Assembly (NCBI GenBank): GCA_023255165.1
Contig: JALRJD010000069.1
Location: 1-21,643 of the forward strand
DNA length: 21,643 nucleotides
Origin: Porticoccaceae bacterium
Lineage (GTDB): Bacteria > Pseudomonadota > Gammaproteobacteria > Pseudomonadales > Porticoccaceae
Direction: 5' to 3'
The notes beneath the pieces were generated by a model, which saw nothing but the letters and a program-made list of their open reading frames with translations, ran no database searches and was not told where the DNA came from. A program made the translations under genes and the position numbers. Positions 8,150 to 16,323 of the stretch are shown piece after piece (within the stretch, counting starts at the first letter, position 1; every line of letters begins with the position of its first letter).

Positions 8150-9271
8150 ATGGCCTGGAATGAACCGGGTGGTGGAAAAGACCCATGGGGTGGCAAGCGT
8201 GGCAATGATGGCCCGCCAGATCTCGACGAAGCACTCAATCAACTGAAGAAAAAGTTCAGCAGCTTTGGTGGCGGATCAAATGCTCCCGACGGCAAAAACT
8301 TACTCCCAATTGTGCTGGCTGTAGTGGCGATACTCTGGGGCCTGATGGGTTTCTACCAGGTTGATGAGAAAGAGCAGGGCGTTGTGTTGCGACTCGGCAA
8401 ATACCACAGCACTGTGGGCTCTGGTCTGCACTGGAATCCCAAGCTGATCGACTCGGTTTACACCGTGCGCGTCACCGAAGAGCGTCAGTATTCAGCCCGC
8501 GGATTGATGCTTACCCAGGATGAAAATATTGTCGAAATCTCCCTCACAGTTCAGTACAACATCGCTGACGCCAAAGGGTTTGTGCTCAATATTCGCAACC
8601 CCGAGATCAGTCTCAAGCACGCCACCGACAGCGCATTGCGCCATGTGGTCGGCAGCACCGGGCTTGACGGCGTGATCTCCACCGGTCGTGAGCAGCTGGC
8701 GCTGTCTACCGCCGAGCGGCTGCAGACTCTTCTCGATGCCTACGGCAGTGGCATCAATGTGGTGAAAATTAATATCGAGGAGGCGCGTCCGCCAACCGAA
8801 GTGAAGGCGGCTTACGATGATGTGATCAAGGCGCGCGAGGACCTTGAGCGTCTGGTTAACGAAGCGCAGTCCTACTCCAATGGCATTATTCCGGAAGCCC
8901 GCGGCGCCGCTCAGCGGATGCGTGAAGAGGCTGAAGGTTACAAGTCACAGGTGGTTTCGAAAGCGGAAGGTGAAGCACAGCGCTTTGTCAATCTGCTGAC
9001 CGAGTACAAAAAGGCACCTAAAGTGACCAGAGAGCGTCTCTATATCGATGCAGTGGAACAGGTGATGATGAACAGCACCAAAATTATGGTCGATACCGAC
9101 AGCGGCAACAATATGCTCTATCTGCCGCTCGACAAACTGATTCAGGAAGGTGGTCAGACGAAATTGAGAGAGACAGAAGGCAACGGCCAGCTGATCGATC
9201 GGATTGCCAACCAGGTTATCGAAAAATTGCAGCGCAATGTTGAGCAGACGCCAATGGAGAGAAGACGATGA
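8150..9271 (+). CDS. hflK: FtsH protease modulator HflK (SPFH/band 7 protein)
   Basis: HflK and HflC form a large membrane-anchored cage around the FtsH protease and modulate degradation of membrane proteins. The 373-residue protein begins with the typical Gly/Asn/Pro-rich cytoplasmic segment (MAWNEPGGGKDPWG). One transmembrane helix follows (about 51-69, LLPIVLAVVAILWGLMGFY), then a periplasmic SPFH domain (FYQVDEKEQGVVLRLGKY onward) and a long charged helix with Ala/Glu-rich coiled-coil character (about 235-300). ATG 8150 is preceded by GGAGAA. Its TGA overlaps the hflC ATG (ATGA), so the two subunits are translationally coupled. Confidence 0.97.
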   Translation: MAWNEPGGGKDPWGGKRGNDGPPDLDEALNQLKKKFSSFGGGSNAPDGKNLLPIVLAVVAILWGLMGFYQVDEKEQGVVLRLGKYHSTVGSGLHWNPKLIDSVYTVRVTEERQYSARGLMLTQDENIVEISLTVQYNIADAKGFVLNIRNPEISLKHATDSALRHVVGSTGLDGVISTGREQLALSTAERLQTLLDAYGSGINVVKINIEEARPPTEVKAAYDDVIKAREDLERLVNEAQSYSNGIIPEARGAAQRMREEAEGYKSQVVSKAEGEAQRFVNLLTEYKKAPKVTRERLYIDAVEQVMMNSTKIMVDTDSGNNMLYLPLDKLIQEGGQTKLRETEGNGQLIDRIANQVIEKLQRNVEQTPMERRR

Positions 9272-10137
9272 GCAATTTATTAAAGTCTGTAATCATCCTG
9301 GCTGTGTTACTGATTGTAGCCAGCAACACACTCTATGTGGTCAGCGAAACGGAACGCGGCGTCAAGCTGCGCTTTGGGCGACTGATCGAGGCGGATATTC
9401 AGCCCGGTCTGCACGTCAAACTGCCACTGGCTGACGATGTGCGCCTGTTTGATGCGCGCATCCTGACAGTGGACGCACAGCCAGCAAGTTTCTTCACCGT
9501 TGAGAAAAAGCGTCTGATCGTTGACTCCTATGCCAAGTGGCGAATCGCCAACGTTGAGACCTACTATAAGGCCACTGGCGGCGTTGAGACTGTTGCCCAC
9601 AACCGCCTCGCCAACCGCGTCAATAACGGCCTGCGCAACCAGTTTGGTACCCGCACTCTGCATGAAGTGGTCTCCGGTGAGCGCGATCTGTTGATGGAAG
9701 ATATCACCTCTGATCTCAACGAGTCGGTACTCGGCAGTCTGGGTATCGAAGTGGTCGATGTGCGCGTCAAGCGAATTGATCTGCCGCAGGAAGTCAGCAG
9801 TCAGGTATTCAGACGTATGACCGCCGAGCGTGAGAAGGAAGCGCGCGAGCTGCGTTCAACCGGTAAGGAGCGCGCTGAAAGAATTCGCGCCTCGGCGGAT
9901 CGCGAGCGAACCATTGAGCTGGCCAACGCCTATCGCGACTCAGAACAGCTGCGCGGTGCCGGCGACGCGGAAGCGGCCAGAATTTACGCCGAGGCCTATC
10001 AGCGTGACCCCGAGTTCTATGCCTTTGTGCGCAGCCTCAATGCCTACAAACAGTCGTTCTCGAACAAGGGCGACATTATGTTGGTGGCGCCAGAGAGTGA
10101 CTTCTTCAAGTATCTGAAAAAACAGGGCGGCGAATAA
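9268..10137 (+). CDS. hflC: FtsH protease modulator HflC (SPFH/band 7 protein)
   Basis: HflC is the partner of HflK in the FtsH-HflKC complex of the inner membrane. The 289-residue protein has an N-terminal membrane anchor (about 5-25, LKSVIILAVLLIVASNTLYVV), then the SPFH domain starting with SETERGVKLRFGRLIEADIQPGLHVKLP. It continues with DVRVKRIDLPQEVSSQVFRRM and the conserved helix MTAEREKEARELRSTGKE. The segment ARIYAEAYQRDPEFYAFVRSL and the short hydrophilic tail complete the family pattern. The start overlaps the hflK stop. A terminator follows about 75 bases downstream, which suggests it is the last gene of the amiB-hflC transcript. Confidence 0.97.
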   Translation: MSNLLKSVIILAVLLIVASNTLYVVSETERGVKLRFGRLIEADIQPGLHVKLPLADDVRLFDARILTVDAQPASFFTVEKKRLIVDSYAKWRIANVETYYKATGGVETVAHNRLANRVNNGLRNQFGTRTLHEVVSGERDLLMEDITSDLNESVLGSLGIEVVDVRVKRIDLPQEVSSQVFRRMTAEREKEARELRSTGKERAERIRASADRERTIELANAYRDSEQLRGAGDAEAARIYAEAYQRDPEFYAFVRSLNAYKQSFSNKGDIMLVAPESDFFKYLKKQGGE

Positions 10138-10178
10138 TCGCCGCCTGATGGTGAAGCGTTTAATTAATGCAAAAACTC

Positions 10179-10208
10179 CTGCCACATTGATGGCGACTTT
10201 GCTAAAAT
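10179..10208 (+). promoter_or_regulatory. Candidate extended -10 promoter for the DUF2065 gene
   Basis: TGCTAAAAT at 10200-10208 is an extended -10 element (TGn plus TAAAAT, 5 of 6). CTGCCA at 10179-10184 is a 4-of-6 match to -35 with 18-base spacing. Transcription from here would start around 10214, at the foot of the terminator hairpin that follows. Evidence is by pattern only. Confidence 0.3.
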
Positions 10209-10212
10209 TCGA

Positions 10213-10236
10213 AAACCGGGGCGACCCGGTTTTTTT
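10213..10236 (+). terminator. Intrinsic terminator after hflC
   Basis: ACCGGG at 10215-10220 pairs with CCCGGT at 10225-10230 around a GCGA tetraloop, and seven T residues run from 10230 to 10236. A stable GC stem plus a T-tract is the textbook Rho-independent form. It sits 75 bases after the hflC stop and 24 bases before the DUF2065 ATG. Confidence 0.85.
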
Positions 10237-10260
10237 GTGCCGATTGTGGAGTGGCCGATT

Positions 10261-10449
10261 ATGCTTAAAGATATTGGTACAGCGTTTTGTCTGATGCTGG
10301 TATTGGAAGGGATAATGCCCTTTGTCTCCCCCGCCCGATGGCGCAAAATGGTCGAGGTGATGGCCACAGTCGATGACAAAAATATGCGTCGCATTGGCCT
10401 GTTAAGTATGGCGATTGGTGCGCTAATGCTGTTTTTTCTGCGCGGTTAA
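10261..10449 (+). CDS. DUF2065 family small inner-membrane protein (YjeT-like)
   Basis: This 62-residue protein of unknown function matches the YjeT/DUF2065 family. The family pattern is visible in LVLEGIMPFVSPARWRKMV. There are two predicted membrane helices (about 4-21 and 44-60) separated by a short polar segment with MATVDDKNMRRIG. I chose ATG 10261 because GGAG lies about ten bases before it and the family begins here. An in-frame GTG at 10237 would add eight residues but lies directly after the terminator T-run. Its place between hflC and purA is conserved in gammaproteobacteria, including E. coli, which hints at a link with HflKC or membrane quality control. No function is established. 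Confidence 0.88.
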   Translation: MLKDIGTAFCLMLVLEGIMPFVSPARWRKMVEVMATVDDKNMRRIGLLSMAIGALMLFFLRG

Positions 10450-10465
10450 TGGCGACAGAATAGAT

Positions 10466-10490
10466 AGCCAATCAGCAGGTTTGATTGGCT
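10466..10490. other. Perfect 9-bp inverted repeat between DUF2065 gene and hisZ
   Basis: AGCCAATCA at 10466-10474 and TGATTGGCT at 10482-10490 are exact reverse complements with a 7-base spacer. No T-run follows on either strand, so it is not a standard terminator. It could be an mRNA hairpin or a dimeric regulator site in the 98-base gap before hisZ. Confidence 0.5.
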
Positions 10491-10547
10491 TGCACAGTTT
10501 GCGTGTTTTAAACAGCCTGAAATAGGCAAGAGGTTGAAACAACATTT

Positions 10548-11726
10548 ATGACAACTGCGGATCGTTGGTTATTGCCGGACGGTGTTGATGAGGTGCTTCC
10601 AGAGCGCGCTCAGGTTGTCGAGTATCTGCGTCGTCAGCTTCTCGACCTTTACAATACCTGGGGCTACGATCTGGTTATCCCGCCAATGGTTGAGTTTACC
10701 GACTCCCTGCTCAGCGGTTCCGGCTCCGATCTCGACCTGATGACCTTCCGCATCACCGATCAACTCAGTGGCCGCATGATGGGTATTCGCGCTGATATCA
10801 CGCCACAGACCGCGCGGATGGATGCCCACAGCCTCCGCCGCGAAGGCCCCAGTCGGCTCTGTTATGCCGGTACCGTATTGCACACCCGCCCGCGCGGACC
10901 ACTGCAATCACGCACTCCAATTTCACTCGGTGTGGAGCTGTTTGGCGAAGCCACATTGGCCGCCGATATCGAAGTGATCGAACTGTTTCTTGAAACCCTG
11001 TCGACGGCAGGGGTCGAGAATGTTCACCTCGATCTGGGCCACGTTGATATATTCCGCGGCCTGCTGGCCGATGCCGGTCTCAGCGCCGACAGCGAATCGG
11101 AACTGTTTGATCTGGTGCAGCGCAAAGCCACTCGCGAACTTGGCCAGTGGATCGAAGCCAATATCAGCGACCCTCAGCTCTCCGGCTGGTTAAATGCGCT
11201 GCCCGGTTTAACCGGCAGTGTTGAAGTGTTGGCCGCGGCCAGAGCAAAACTGGTTGGAGCGCCCGCCTCGGTGTTGGCGGCGATCGCGCAGCTGGAAGAA
11301 ATTGTTGCGGTAATTGCCGATCGCAATATCACGGTCTATCTGGACCTTGGTGAACTGCCCGGCTACCACTATCACACCGGCGTGGTATTTGCCGCTTACG
11401 TGCAGGGCTACGGCAAGGCGCTGGGTAATGGTGGGCGCTACGATCATGTGGGTGAAGCCTTTGGGCGACCGCGTCCGGCAACCGGGTTTGCCTTTAATCT
11501 GAAGTCGCTGGTCAGCCAGAGTGGCAACAGCTATGCGATGGCCGCGGGCATTTTTGTGCCGTTCAGTGACAACCCCGAACTGGCCGCGCAGATTGCACTG
11601 TTGCGCAGTCAGGGTAATCGTGTGGTACAGGGTTTCTCCGGTCAGCATGTTGACTGTAACGAAGTAAATTGCGATCGCCTGCTGGTTGAGCAGGATGGTC
11701 AATTTGTTATTCAAAAGCTCTCCTGA
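10548..11726 (+). CDS. hisZ: ATP phosphoribosyltransferase regulatory subunit HisZ
   Basis: HisZ is a catalytically dead paralogue of histidyl-tRNA synthetase. It binds short-form HisG and is needed for the first step of histidine biosynthesis and its feedback inhibition by histidine. The 392-residue protein begins with RWLLPDGVDEVLPERAQVVE and carries class II synthetase-like elements (MGIRADITPQTARM, then GYGKALGNGGRYDHVGEAFGRPRPATGFAFNL). It ends without the anticodon-binding domain that full HisS proteins have. The position directly upstream of purA and after hflC is the usual hisZ location in pseudomonads and relatives. hisG itself is not in the window. Confidence 0.95.
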   Translation: MTTADRWLLPDGVDEVLPERAQVVEYLRRQLLDLYNTWGYDLVIPPMVEFTDSLLSGSGSDLDLMTFRITDQLSGRMMGIRADITPQTARMDAHSLRREGPSRLCYAGTVLHTRPRGPLQSRTPISLGVELFGEATLAADIEVIELFLETLSTAGVENVHLDLGHVDIFRGLLADAGLSADSESELFDLVQRKATRELGQWIEANISDPQLSGWLNALPGLTGSVEVLAAARAKLVGAPASVLAAIAQLEEIVAVIADRNITVYLDLGELPGYHYHTGVVFAAYVQGYGKALGNGGRYDHVGEAFGRPRPATGFAFNLKSLVSQSGNSYAMAAGIFVPFSDNPELAAQIALLRSQGNRVVQGFSGQHVDCNEVNCDRLLVEQDGQFVIQKLS

Positions 11727-11769
11727 CCTTCCGCGTCGGTTAGCCTAATCTTTTCGAGCAAGCATAATT

Positions 11770-13062
11770 ATGGGTAAAAATGTCGTCATTCTTGGTTCCC
11801 AGTGGGGGGACGAAGGCAAGGGTAAGATCGTTGATTTGTTAACTGATAAAGCAACGGTTGTTGCGCGTTTTCAGGGTGGCCACAACGCGGGTCACACATT
11901 GGTGATCGACGGCCAGAAAACCGCATTGCATCTGATTCCCTCCGGTATTCTGCGCGACCATGTGACCTGCGTTATCGGCAACGGCGTGGTCGTGGCGCCC
12001 GATGCGCTGCTCAAAGAGATTGCCATGCTTGAAGAGCGCGGCGTGCAGGTGCGTGATCGCCTTAAGGTGTCCGGTTCCTGCCCGTTGATTCTGAGTTACC
12101 ACATCGCCCTGGATCAGGCTCGCGAAGCGGCCCGTGGCAATGCCAAGATCGGCACCACCGGGCGCGGCATAGGCCCGGCCTATGAAGACAAAGTGGCGCG
12201 GCGCGCCCTGCGTCTCGGTGACCTTGCCAATATGGAGCGCTTTGCCAGCAAGTTAAAAGAAGTTGTCGAATACCATAATTTTGCCCTTACCCAATACTAC
12301 AAAGCCGAGCCGGTCGACTACGATGCGACGCTGGCGCAAGCCAAAGAGTGGGCGGCTGCACTGCTGCCGATGAAAGGCGATGTCACCAAGATTTTGCACG
12401 ATGCGCGCGCAGCGGGCGCCGATATTCTCTTTGAAGGAGCCCAGGGCTCGCTGCTGGATATTGATCACGGCACATATCCCTATGTCACCTCATCCAACAC
12501 CACCGCGGGTGGCGCGGCCACCGGAACCGGTTTTGGGCCGCTGTATATAGATTATATTCTCGGCATCACCAAAGCCTACACTACCAGAGTTGGCTCCGGG
12601 CCGTTCCCCACCGAACTGCACTGTGAGATCGGTAAATACCTCGGTGAAAAAGGCCATGAGTTTGGCACCACCACCGGTCGTGAGCGACGCTGCGGATGGT
12701 TTGATGCGGTGGCGCTGCACCAGGCGGTGTTGATCAACAGTATCTCTGGCATCTGTCTGACCAAACTCGATGTGCTAGATGGCCTTAAAGAAGTCAAAAT
12801 CTGCATCGGCTACAAAAATGCCGATGGCAGCGATGCCGGTGTTCCCACCCATGCCGATGATTTTGAAGATATCACCCCGGTCTATGAAACCATGCCGGGC
12901 TGGTCTGAAGTCACCGTAGGCGCGCAGAGCCTGGATGATCTGCCCGCTGCGGCTCGGGCCTATATTGCACGCATTGAAGAGCTGATTGGCGCGCCAGTGG
13001 ATGTGGTCTCAACAGGCCCTGACCGTGTCGAAACCATTGTTTTGCGGCATGCCTTTGCCTGA
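11770..13062 (+). CDS. purA: Adenylosuccinate synthetase PurA
   Basis: PurA joins IMP and aspartate with GTP to form adenylosuccinate, the committed step to AMP. The 430-residue protein has the full signature: GSQWGDEGKGK (9-19) with catalytic D14, GGHNAGHT with catalytic H42, GRGIGPAYEDKVARRALRLGDL, FEGAQGSLLDIDHGTYPYVTS, TRVGSGPFPTEL, TTGRERRCGWFD and TKLDVLDGL. The C terminus STGPDRVETI is also standard. It starts 43 bases after hisZ, so the two may be cotranscribed. It converges with the glycerate kinase-like gene, leaving only 23 bases between stop codons and no clear terminator. Confidence 0.98.
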   Translation: MGKNVVILGSQWGDEGKGKIVDLLTDKATVVARFQGGHNAGHTLVIDGQKTALHLIPSGILRDHVTCVIGNGVVVAPDALLKEIAMLEERGVQVRDRLKVSGSCPLILSYHIALDQAREAARGNAKIGTTGRGIGPAYEDKVARRALRLGDLANMERFASKLKEVVEYHNFALTQYYKAEPVDYDATLAQAKEWAAALLPMKGDVTKILHDARAAGADILFEGAQGSLLDIDHGTYPYVTSSNTTAGGAATGTGFGPLYIDYILGITKAYTTRVGSGPFPTELHCEIGKYLGEKGHEFGTTTGRERRCGWFDAVALHQAVLINSISGICLTKLDVLDGLKEVKICIGYKNADGSDAGVPTHADDFEDITPVYETMPGWSEVTVGAQSLDDLPAAARAYIARIEELIGAPVDVVSTGPDRVETIVLRHAFA

Positions 13063-13085
13063 ATAAAACAAGTGCCTGATTGTGT

Positions 13086-14003
13086 TTAATAGCGCGATTG
13101 GGCACTGATGATTCGGCGCTGATTATCCAGCTTAAACAGATGGTCCGCGCGCTGCGGCATCTCGCGCAGACTCTGTTCGGTAATGCGTTGGTAGTGGGCG
13201 ATAAAGTCGGCGATCTGCGCCGCTGACATAATGCCGCTTTGTACCATGGTGCTATTTTCCGAGCCTTTCAGCCCTCCCAGCCGCGCAATTAATTTCTCCT
13301 CCTGCTCCAGGCGCCAGTTAAACACCGCGTCAAAAGAGGGCGCCTGCAACATAATCAACAGATCCAACAACTGAAACAGCGTCTGGTATTCGCCCGCCAA
13401 TGCCTGGTTAACATAGTGCCGCCAGACGCCCTGGCTATCCTGTTGCGCTTCAAGGTTGTTGACCGGTTGCTGCAGTTGTTCGTCTGCTTGCGGCTTTGCG
13501 CCGACGCACCAGCCCTCGAACAGAATGATATCCAGCGGGCCTTTTACAGAATCACAGTCCGCTGCAGGGCGGCGCTCATCTTGGCTCTTATCAAAGCGTG
13601 GAATCAGGATGTCATTGGACTCGTCGGTTGCGCCTATCAGACTATTCAGGGTTTGCAGCGCCAGAGGAATATCGTGAGTGCCGGGAACGCCCCTGGTTTG
13701 CAGCAGCGGATGAATCTCGGTGGCCAGTTTCGCCCGCTGTTGTCTGGTTAGATAAAAATCGTCCAGTGACAGCGACACACAGCGCAGCTTGTGGCGCTCG
13801 CCGAGCATACTGCAGAGATAGTCGGCGAGAGTGGATTTGCCTGACCCCTGAGAGCCATTGATGCCAATAACCAGCGGTGGCCCCGTTCTTTTTGCTTTTT
13901 GAGCCAGGCAGGCAAGCAGCGGCGCAAACCATTTTTCCGCACTGACCAGGTAGCTGTCGGGCAACTGGTTACGCAATAAAAACTGTTGTTCTGCCGGGGT
14001 CAT
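13086..14003 (-). CDS. P-loop kinase, D-glycerate 3-kinase-like (GLYK/YGR205w family)
   Basis: The 305-residue protein has Walker A GSQGSGKS at 50-57 inside LVIGINGSQGSGKSTLADYL. SLSLDDFYLTRQQR follows, then HPLLQTRGVPGTHDI, IPRFDKSQDER and LFEGWCVGAKP. That order is typical of the plant and yeast-type D-glycerate 3-kinase family, related to phosphoribulokinase and pantothenate kinase, which phosphorylates D-glycerate to 3-phosphoglycerate. The substrate is inferred from family membership and was not tested. Uncharacterised bacterial members exist, so uridine-kinase-like activity cannot be excluded. It begins one base after the rlmA stop on the same strand and is surely cotranscribed with it. 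The two jobs have no obvious link. Confidence 0.85.
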   Translation of the reverse strand: MTPAEQQFLLRNQLPDSYLVSAEKWFAPLLACLAQKAKRTGPPLVIGINGSQGSGKSTLADYLCSMLGERHKLRCVSLSLDDFYLTRQQRAKLATEIHPLLQTRGVPGTHDIPLALQTLNSLIGATDESNDILIPRFDKSQDERRPAADCDSVKGPLDIILFEGWCVGAKPQADEQLQQPVNNLEAQQDSQGVWRHYVNQALAGEYQTLFQLLDLLIMLQAPSFDAVFNWRLEQEEKLIARLGGLKGSENSTMVQSGIMSAAQIADFIAHYQRITEQSLREMPQRADHLFKLDNQRRIISAQSRY

Positions 14004-14004
14004 A

Positions 14005-14877
14005 TTAGCCGCTTTGGTTGTGATAGACAGTGATATAAAAATGGATGATGGTTTCCAGTTTGTCCAGCTCGGCCAACATCTGTTGCTGTTCGGGCCGACT
14101 GTGCCAGTAGTAGGGAGTCATTTTCAGCAAGTCGAGAATATCCGTGCCGTTGACCACAATGCTCTGTTTGATATCCAGCTGCTGTTGCAGAGCAAACTGC
14201 GGCGCATTTTCCAAAACCTGATTGTTGCCGCGGTGTGGCACGGTCTGTTGATAGATCAGGGCCGTTAGCCCGGACAGATGTTCCTCGCCAGGCCCGACCA
14301 TTATCAGGGTGCCGCCGGGCTTTAAAATTCGTGCTGTCTCATCGGCGCTGATTGGCGAAAACACTGAAACAGCAGTATCGATGCTGTTATCAAATAAGGG
14401 GATGTTGAACACGCTATCCACCGCAAGCAGTGCGTTCATGTTGCGCTTTGCCGCCAGCCGCACCGCCAGTTTTGAAATATCCATGCCGAGCAGTGTCAAT
14501 TCACTTGAAGCCTCACGCAGCTGCTGCAGATAGTGACCTTCACCGCAGCCGAGATCGACAACCCGCTGCTCAAAACCTCCCGCGGCATTGACCACTGCGC
14601 TGACAATAGCATCGGATAGCGGCCGATAGTAACCGGCGCCTAAAAAGCGCTGACGACTGCGTATCATCTCATCGCTGTCACCGGGATTGCGGCTGCGCTT
14701 GTGTTGAGCCAGCAGCAGATTCAGATAACCCTCGCGGGCCATATCAAAACTGTGGTTATTGTCACAGCGCCAGGTTTGAGGTTGCTCGTCCAGTTGCACT
14801 AACGGCCGGGCGCAATTGGGGCATTTAAAGTTATTGCGGGTTGAGCGCAGCGGTGGATAGACAAAAGTGTTGGACAA
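14005..14877 (-). CDS. rlmA: 23S rRNA (guanine-N1)-methyltransferase, RlmA family
   Basis: RlmA methylates N1 of a guanine in hairpin 35 of 23S rRNA (G745 in E. coli) using S-adenosylmethionine. The N-terminal zinc finger is visible as C19, C22, C38 and H42 (FKCPNC and WRCDNNHSFD). The strongly conserved DMAREGYLNLLLAQHKRSR and NPGDSDEMIRSRQRFL follow. The SAM-binding motif I is VVDLGCGEGHYL at about 106-117. The post-motif FSPISADETARILKPGG also fits. At 290 residues it is slightly longer than E. coli RlmA, mainly at the N terminus. The next gene, the glycerate kinase-like one, follows after one base. Confidence 0.93.
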   Translation of the reverse strand: MSNTFVYPPLRSTRNNFKCPNCARPLVQLDEQPQTWRCDNNHSFDMAREGYLNLLLAQHKRSRNPGDSDEMIRSRQRFLGAGYYRPLSDAIVSAVVNAAGGFEQRVVDLGCGEGHYLQQLREASSELTLLGMDISKLAVRLAAKRNMNALLAVDSVFNIPLFDNSIDTAVSVFSPISADETARILKPGGTLIMVGPGEEHLSGLTALIYQQTVPHRGNNQVLENAPQFALQQQLDIKQSIVVNGTDILDLLKMTPYYWHSRPEQQQMLAELDKLETIIHFYITVYHNQSG

Positions 14878-15004
14878 GATAATCTCTGAGCAGGGTGCGT
14901 GTTAAGCCCTAGCTTACAGCGCTTGGGAATTGAGAACAATTAATGCCACGCCGCGGGTCAGTAAACAGACTTCAATAACTTCTAGTGGCCCAAAGCTTTT
15001 TGGA

Positions 15005-15010
15005 TATACT
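15005..15010 (+). promoter_or_regulatory. Candidate -10 element of the GST gene
   Basis: TATACT at 15005-15010 (5 of 6 to consensus) lies 50 bases before the GST start codon. No good -35 is seen at 16-18 bases; TTCTAG at 14980-14985 is weak and 19 bases away. AAGAG before ATG 15060 is the likely ribosome binding site. The 182-base gap from rlmA to the GST gene must hold both divergent promoters. Confidence 0.3.
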
Positions 15011-15059
15011 GTTGCAAACCTCAGCGGCACTTCTATTTAAACTACTATAAGAGCTTATT

Positions 15060-15692
15060 ATGTTAACCGTCCACCATCTGAATAACTCCCGTTCCCAGCG
15101 TATCCTCTGGCTGTTGGAAGAGCTGACTGTCGATTATGAGTTGAAAACCTACCAGCGCGACAGCGAAACCAATCTCGCCCCAGCGGAGCTCGAGCAGATT
15201 CATCCGCTGGGTAAATCGCCTGTGCTGACTGATGGTGCATCAACGGTCATTGAGTCGGGCGCCATTATTGACTCTATCCTGCGCCACTATGGTGACGGCC
15301 GCCTGCAGCCGGAGATTGGCACTGATGACTTTGAGCAGTACCTGCAGTGGTTGCACTATGCCGAGGGCAGCGCCATGTTGCCGATGATGTTAAAAATGTA
15401 TACCGCGCGCCTGGGTGATGCCGGTGCACCGTTGCAACCGCGCATTCACGACGAACTGCAGCGCCATCTCGGTTATATTGAAAACGCGCTGCAGGGCGTC
15501 GACTGGTTGGTGGGAAATCAATTCTCCGGAGCCGATATTCAAATCTCGTTTGTGGTCGAGATTACACCGCTGCTCTATTCACTGGAGAAGCTACCCAATA
15601 TTGCCGCCTACCGCGATCGCATTCAGCAGCGCCCGGCCTATCGCGCTGCGCTGGAACGCGGCGGTTTTTATGCCTATGGGCCGGCGAGCTGA
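15060..15692 (+). CDS. Glutathione S-transferase family protein
   Basis: This cytosolic GST-fold protein of 210 residues probably conjugates glutathione to electrophiles or reduces peroxides. The thioredoxin-like N-terminal domain shows HHLNNSRSQRILWLLEEL, with Ser12 or nearby serines as the likely glutathione-activating residues. The cis-proline stretch NP-like HPLGKSPVL and the glutathione gamma-glutamyl contact VIESGAI follow. The all-helical C-terminal domain includes WLVGNQFSGADIQISFV, with the N-capping box motif (SGADI). It resembles the yeast Gtt1-like or beta-type bacterial GSTs, whose substrates are mostly unknown. It stands alone, divergent from rlmA and convergent with the lipoprotein gene 8 bases away. 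Confidence 0.9.
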   Translation: MLTVHHLNNSRSQRILWLLEELTVDYELKTYQRDSETNLAPAELEQIHPLGKSPVLTDGASTVIESGAIIDSILRHYGDGRLQPEIGTDDFEQYLQWLHYAEGSAMLPMMLKMYTARLGDAGAPLQPRIHDELQRHLGYIENALQGVDWLVGNQFSGADIQISFVVEITPLLYSLEKLPNIAAYRDRIQQRPAYRAALERGGFYAYGPAS

Positions 15693-15699
15693 TTCAGGC

Positions 15700-16167
15700 T
15701 TATTCGCTATCAAGACATTCCCGGGCCTGCTCTATACAGGGCAGGCACTCATTACTGCGCAGTGAGCAGGTGTTGACGCAGAGATGAAAATTGTAGGCGC
15801 ACTTGCGCTGCAGATTGTTCAGGCTATTACACTCTTCGGGTATGTTCTCCCGGGTAACATAGATTGCCGATTGACCAATCAGATCGCAGTAGCTGTTAAG
15901 CAGCGTCGCTTTTTTAACGGAGTCTATCGCGGCGGGGTCTTTGAGCTGCTCATTGATCAGTTCGCGCTGGGTGAAGATAGCGCTGCGGCCGAGCCTGATT
16001 CGATCGAGGCTGTAGTTGGGCTCCGAGGGATTGCTGGAGCAGCCGGTTAGAGCAGAGCCCAGCAGTAGAGGGAGCAGCGTTATCACCAGCAATTTGAATA
16101 AAGGCTTTATAGCAGGGGTTTTTACAGAGAGTTTTGCGGTTGTTTTAACAGAGGGTTTTTTCTTCAC
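15700..16167 (-). CDS. Cysteine-rich predicted lipoprotein of unknown function
   Basis: I do not recognise this 155-residue protein. Translation starts at GTG 16167, with AAGGAG on the minus strand (positions 16177-16182) nine bases upstream. An unusually long basic N-region (KKKPSVKTTAKLSVKTPAIKP, partly repeated) precedes a hydrophobic core (about 24-39) and the lipobox LTGC with C43 as the lipidated residue. S44 next to it fits outer-membrane sorting. The mature part has eight more cysteines (94, 113, 123, 130, 134, 141, 144, 151), the last six with spacings 6, 3, 6, 2 and 6. That even number and regular pattern suggest disulfide-pinned helices in the periplasm, or metal binding. An imperfect hairpin (16193-16212) lies in the leader. 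Confidence 0.78.
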   Translation of the reverse strand: MKKKPSVKTTAKLSVKTPAIKPLFKLLVITLLPLLLGSALTGCSSNPSEPNYSLDRIRLGRSAIFTQRELINEQLKDPAAIDSVKKATLLNSYCDLIGQSAIYVTRENIPEECNSLNNLQRKCAYNFHLCVNTCSLRSNECLPCIEQARECLDSE

Positions 16168-16323
16168 GTTTTATAACTCCTTTTTCATGCTCGCCGGCAA
16201 ATAATGCCCGGCGCAGCGTTCCTTTAAATAGCCTGATTACCACATCAGTTCAGCAATGCGATCCACTTCTTTTTTTCGTCACGGAAGACGTCAAGCATGG
16301 CGTGTTGATGTGATTTTCAATAT

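Noticed and set aside
10237..10260. GTG start extending the DUF2065 protein by eight residues
   Set aside because: It lies directly on the terminator T-run, has no ribosome binding site, and the family starts at the ATG at 10261.
13063..13120. Terminator between purA and the glycerate kinase-like gene
   Set aside because: AGTGCC and GGCACT can pair but only six bases across a loop of more than 20, with no T-run on either strand.
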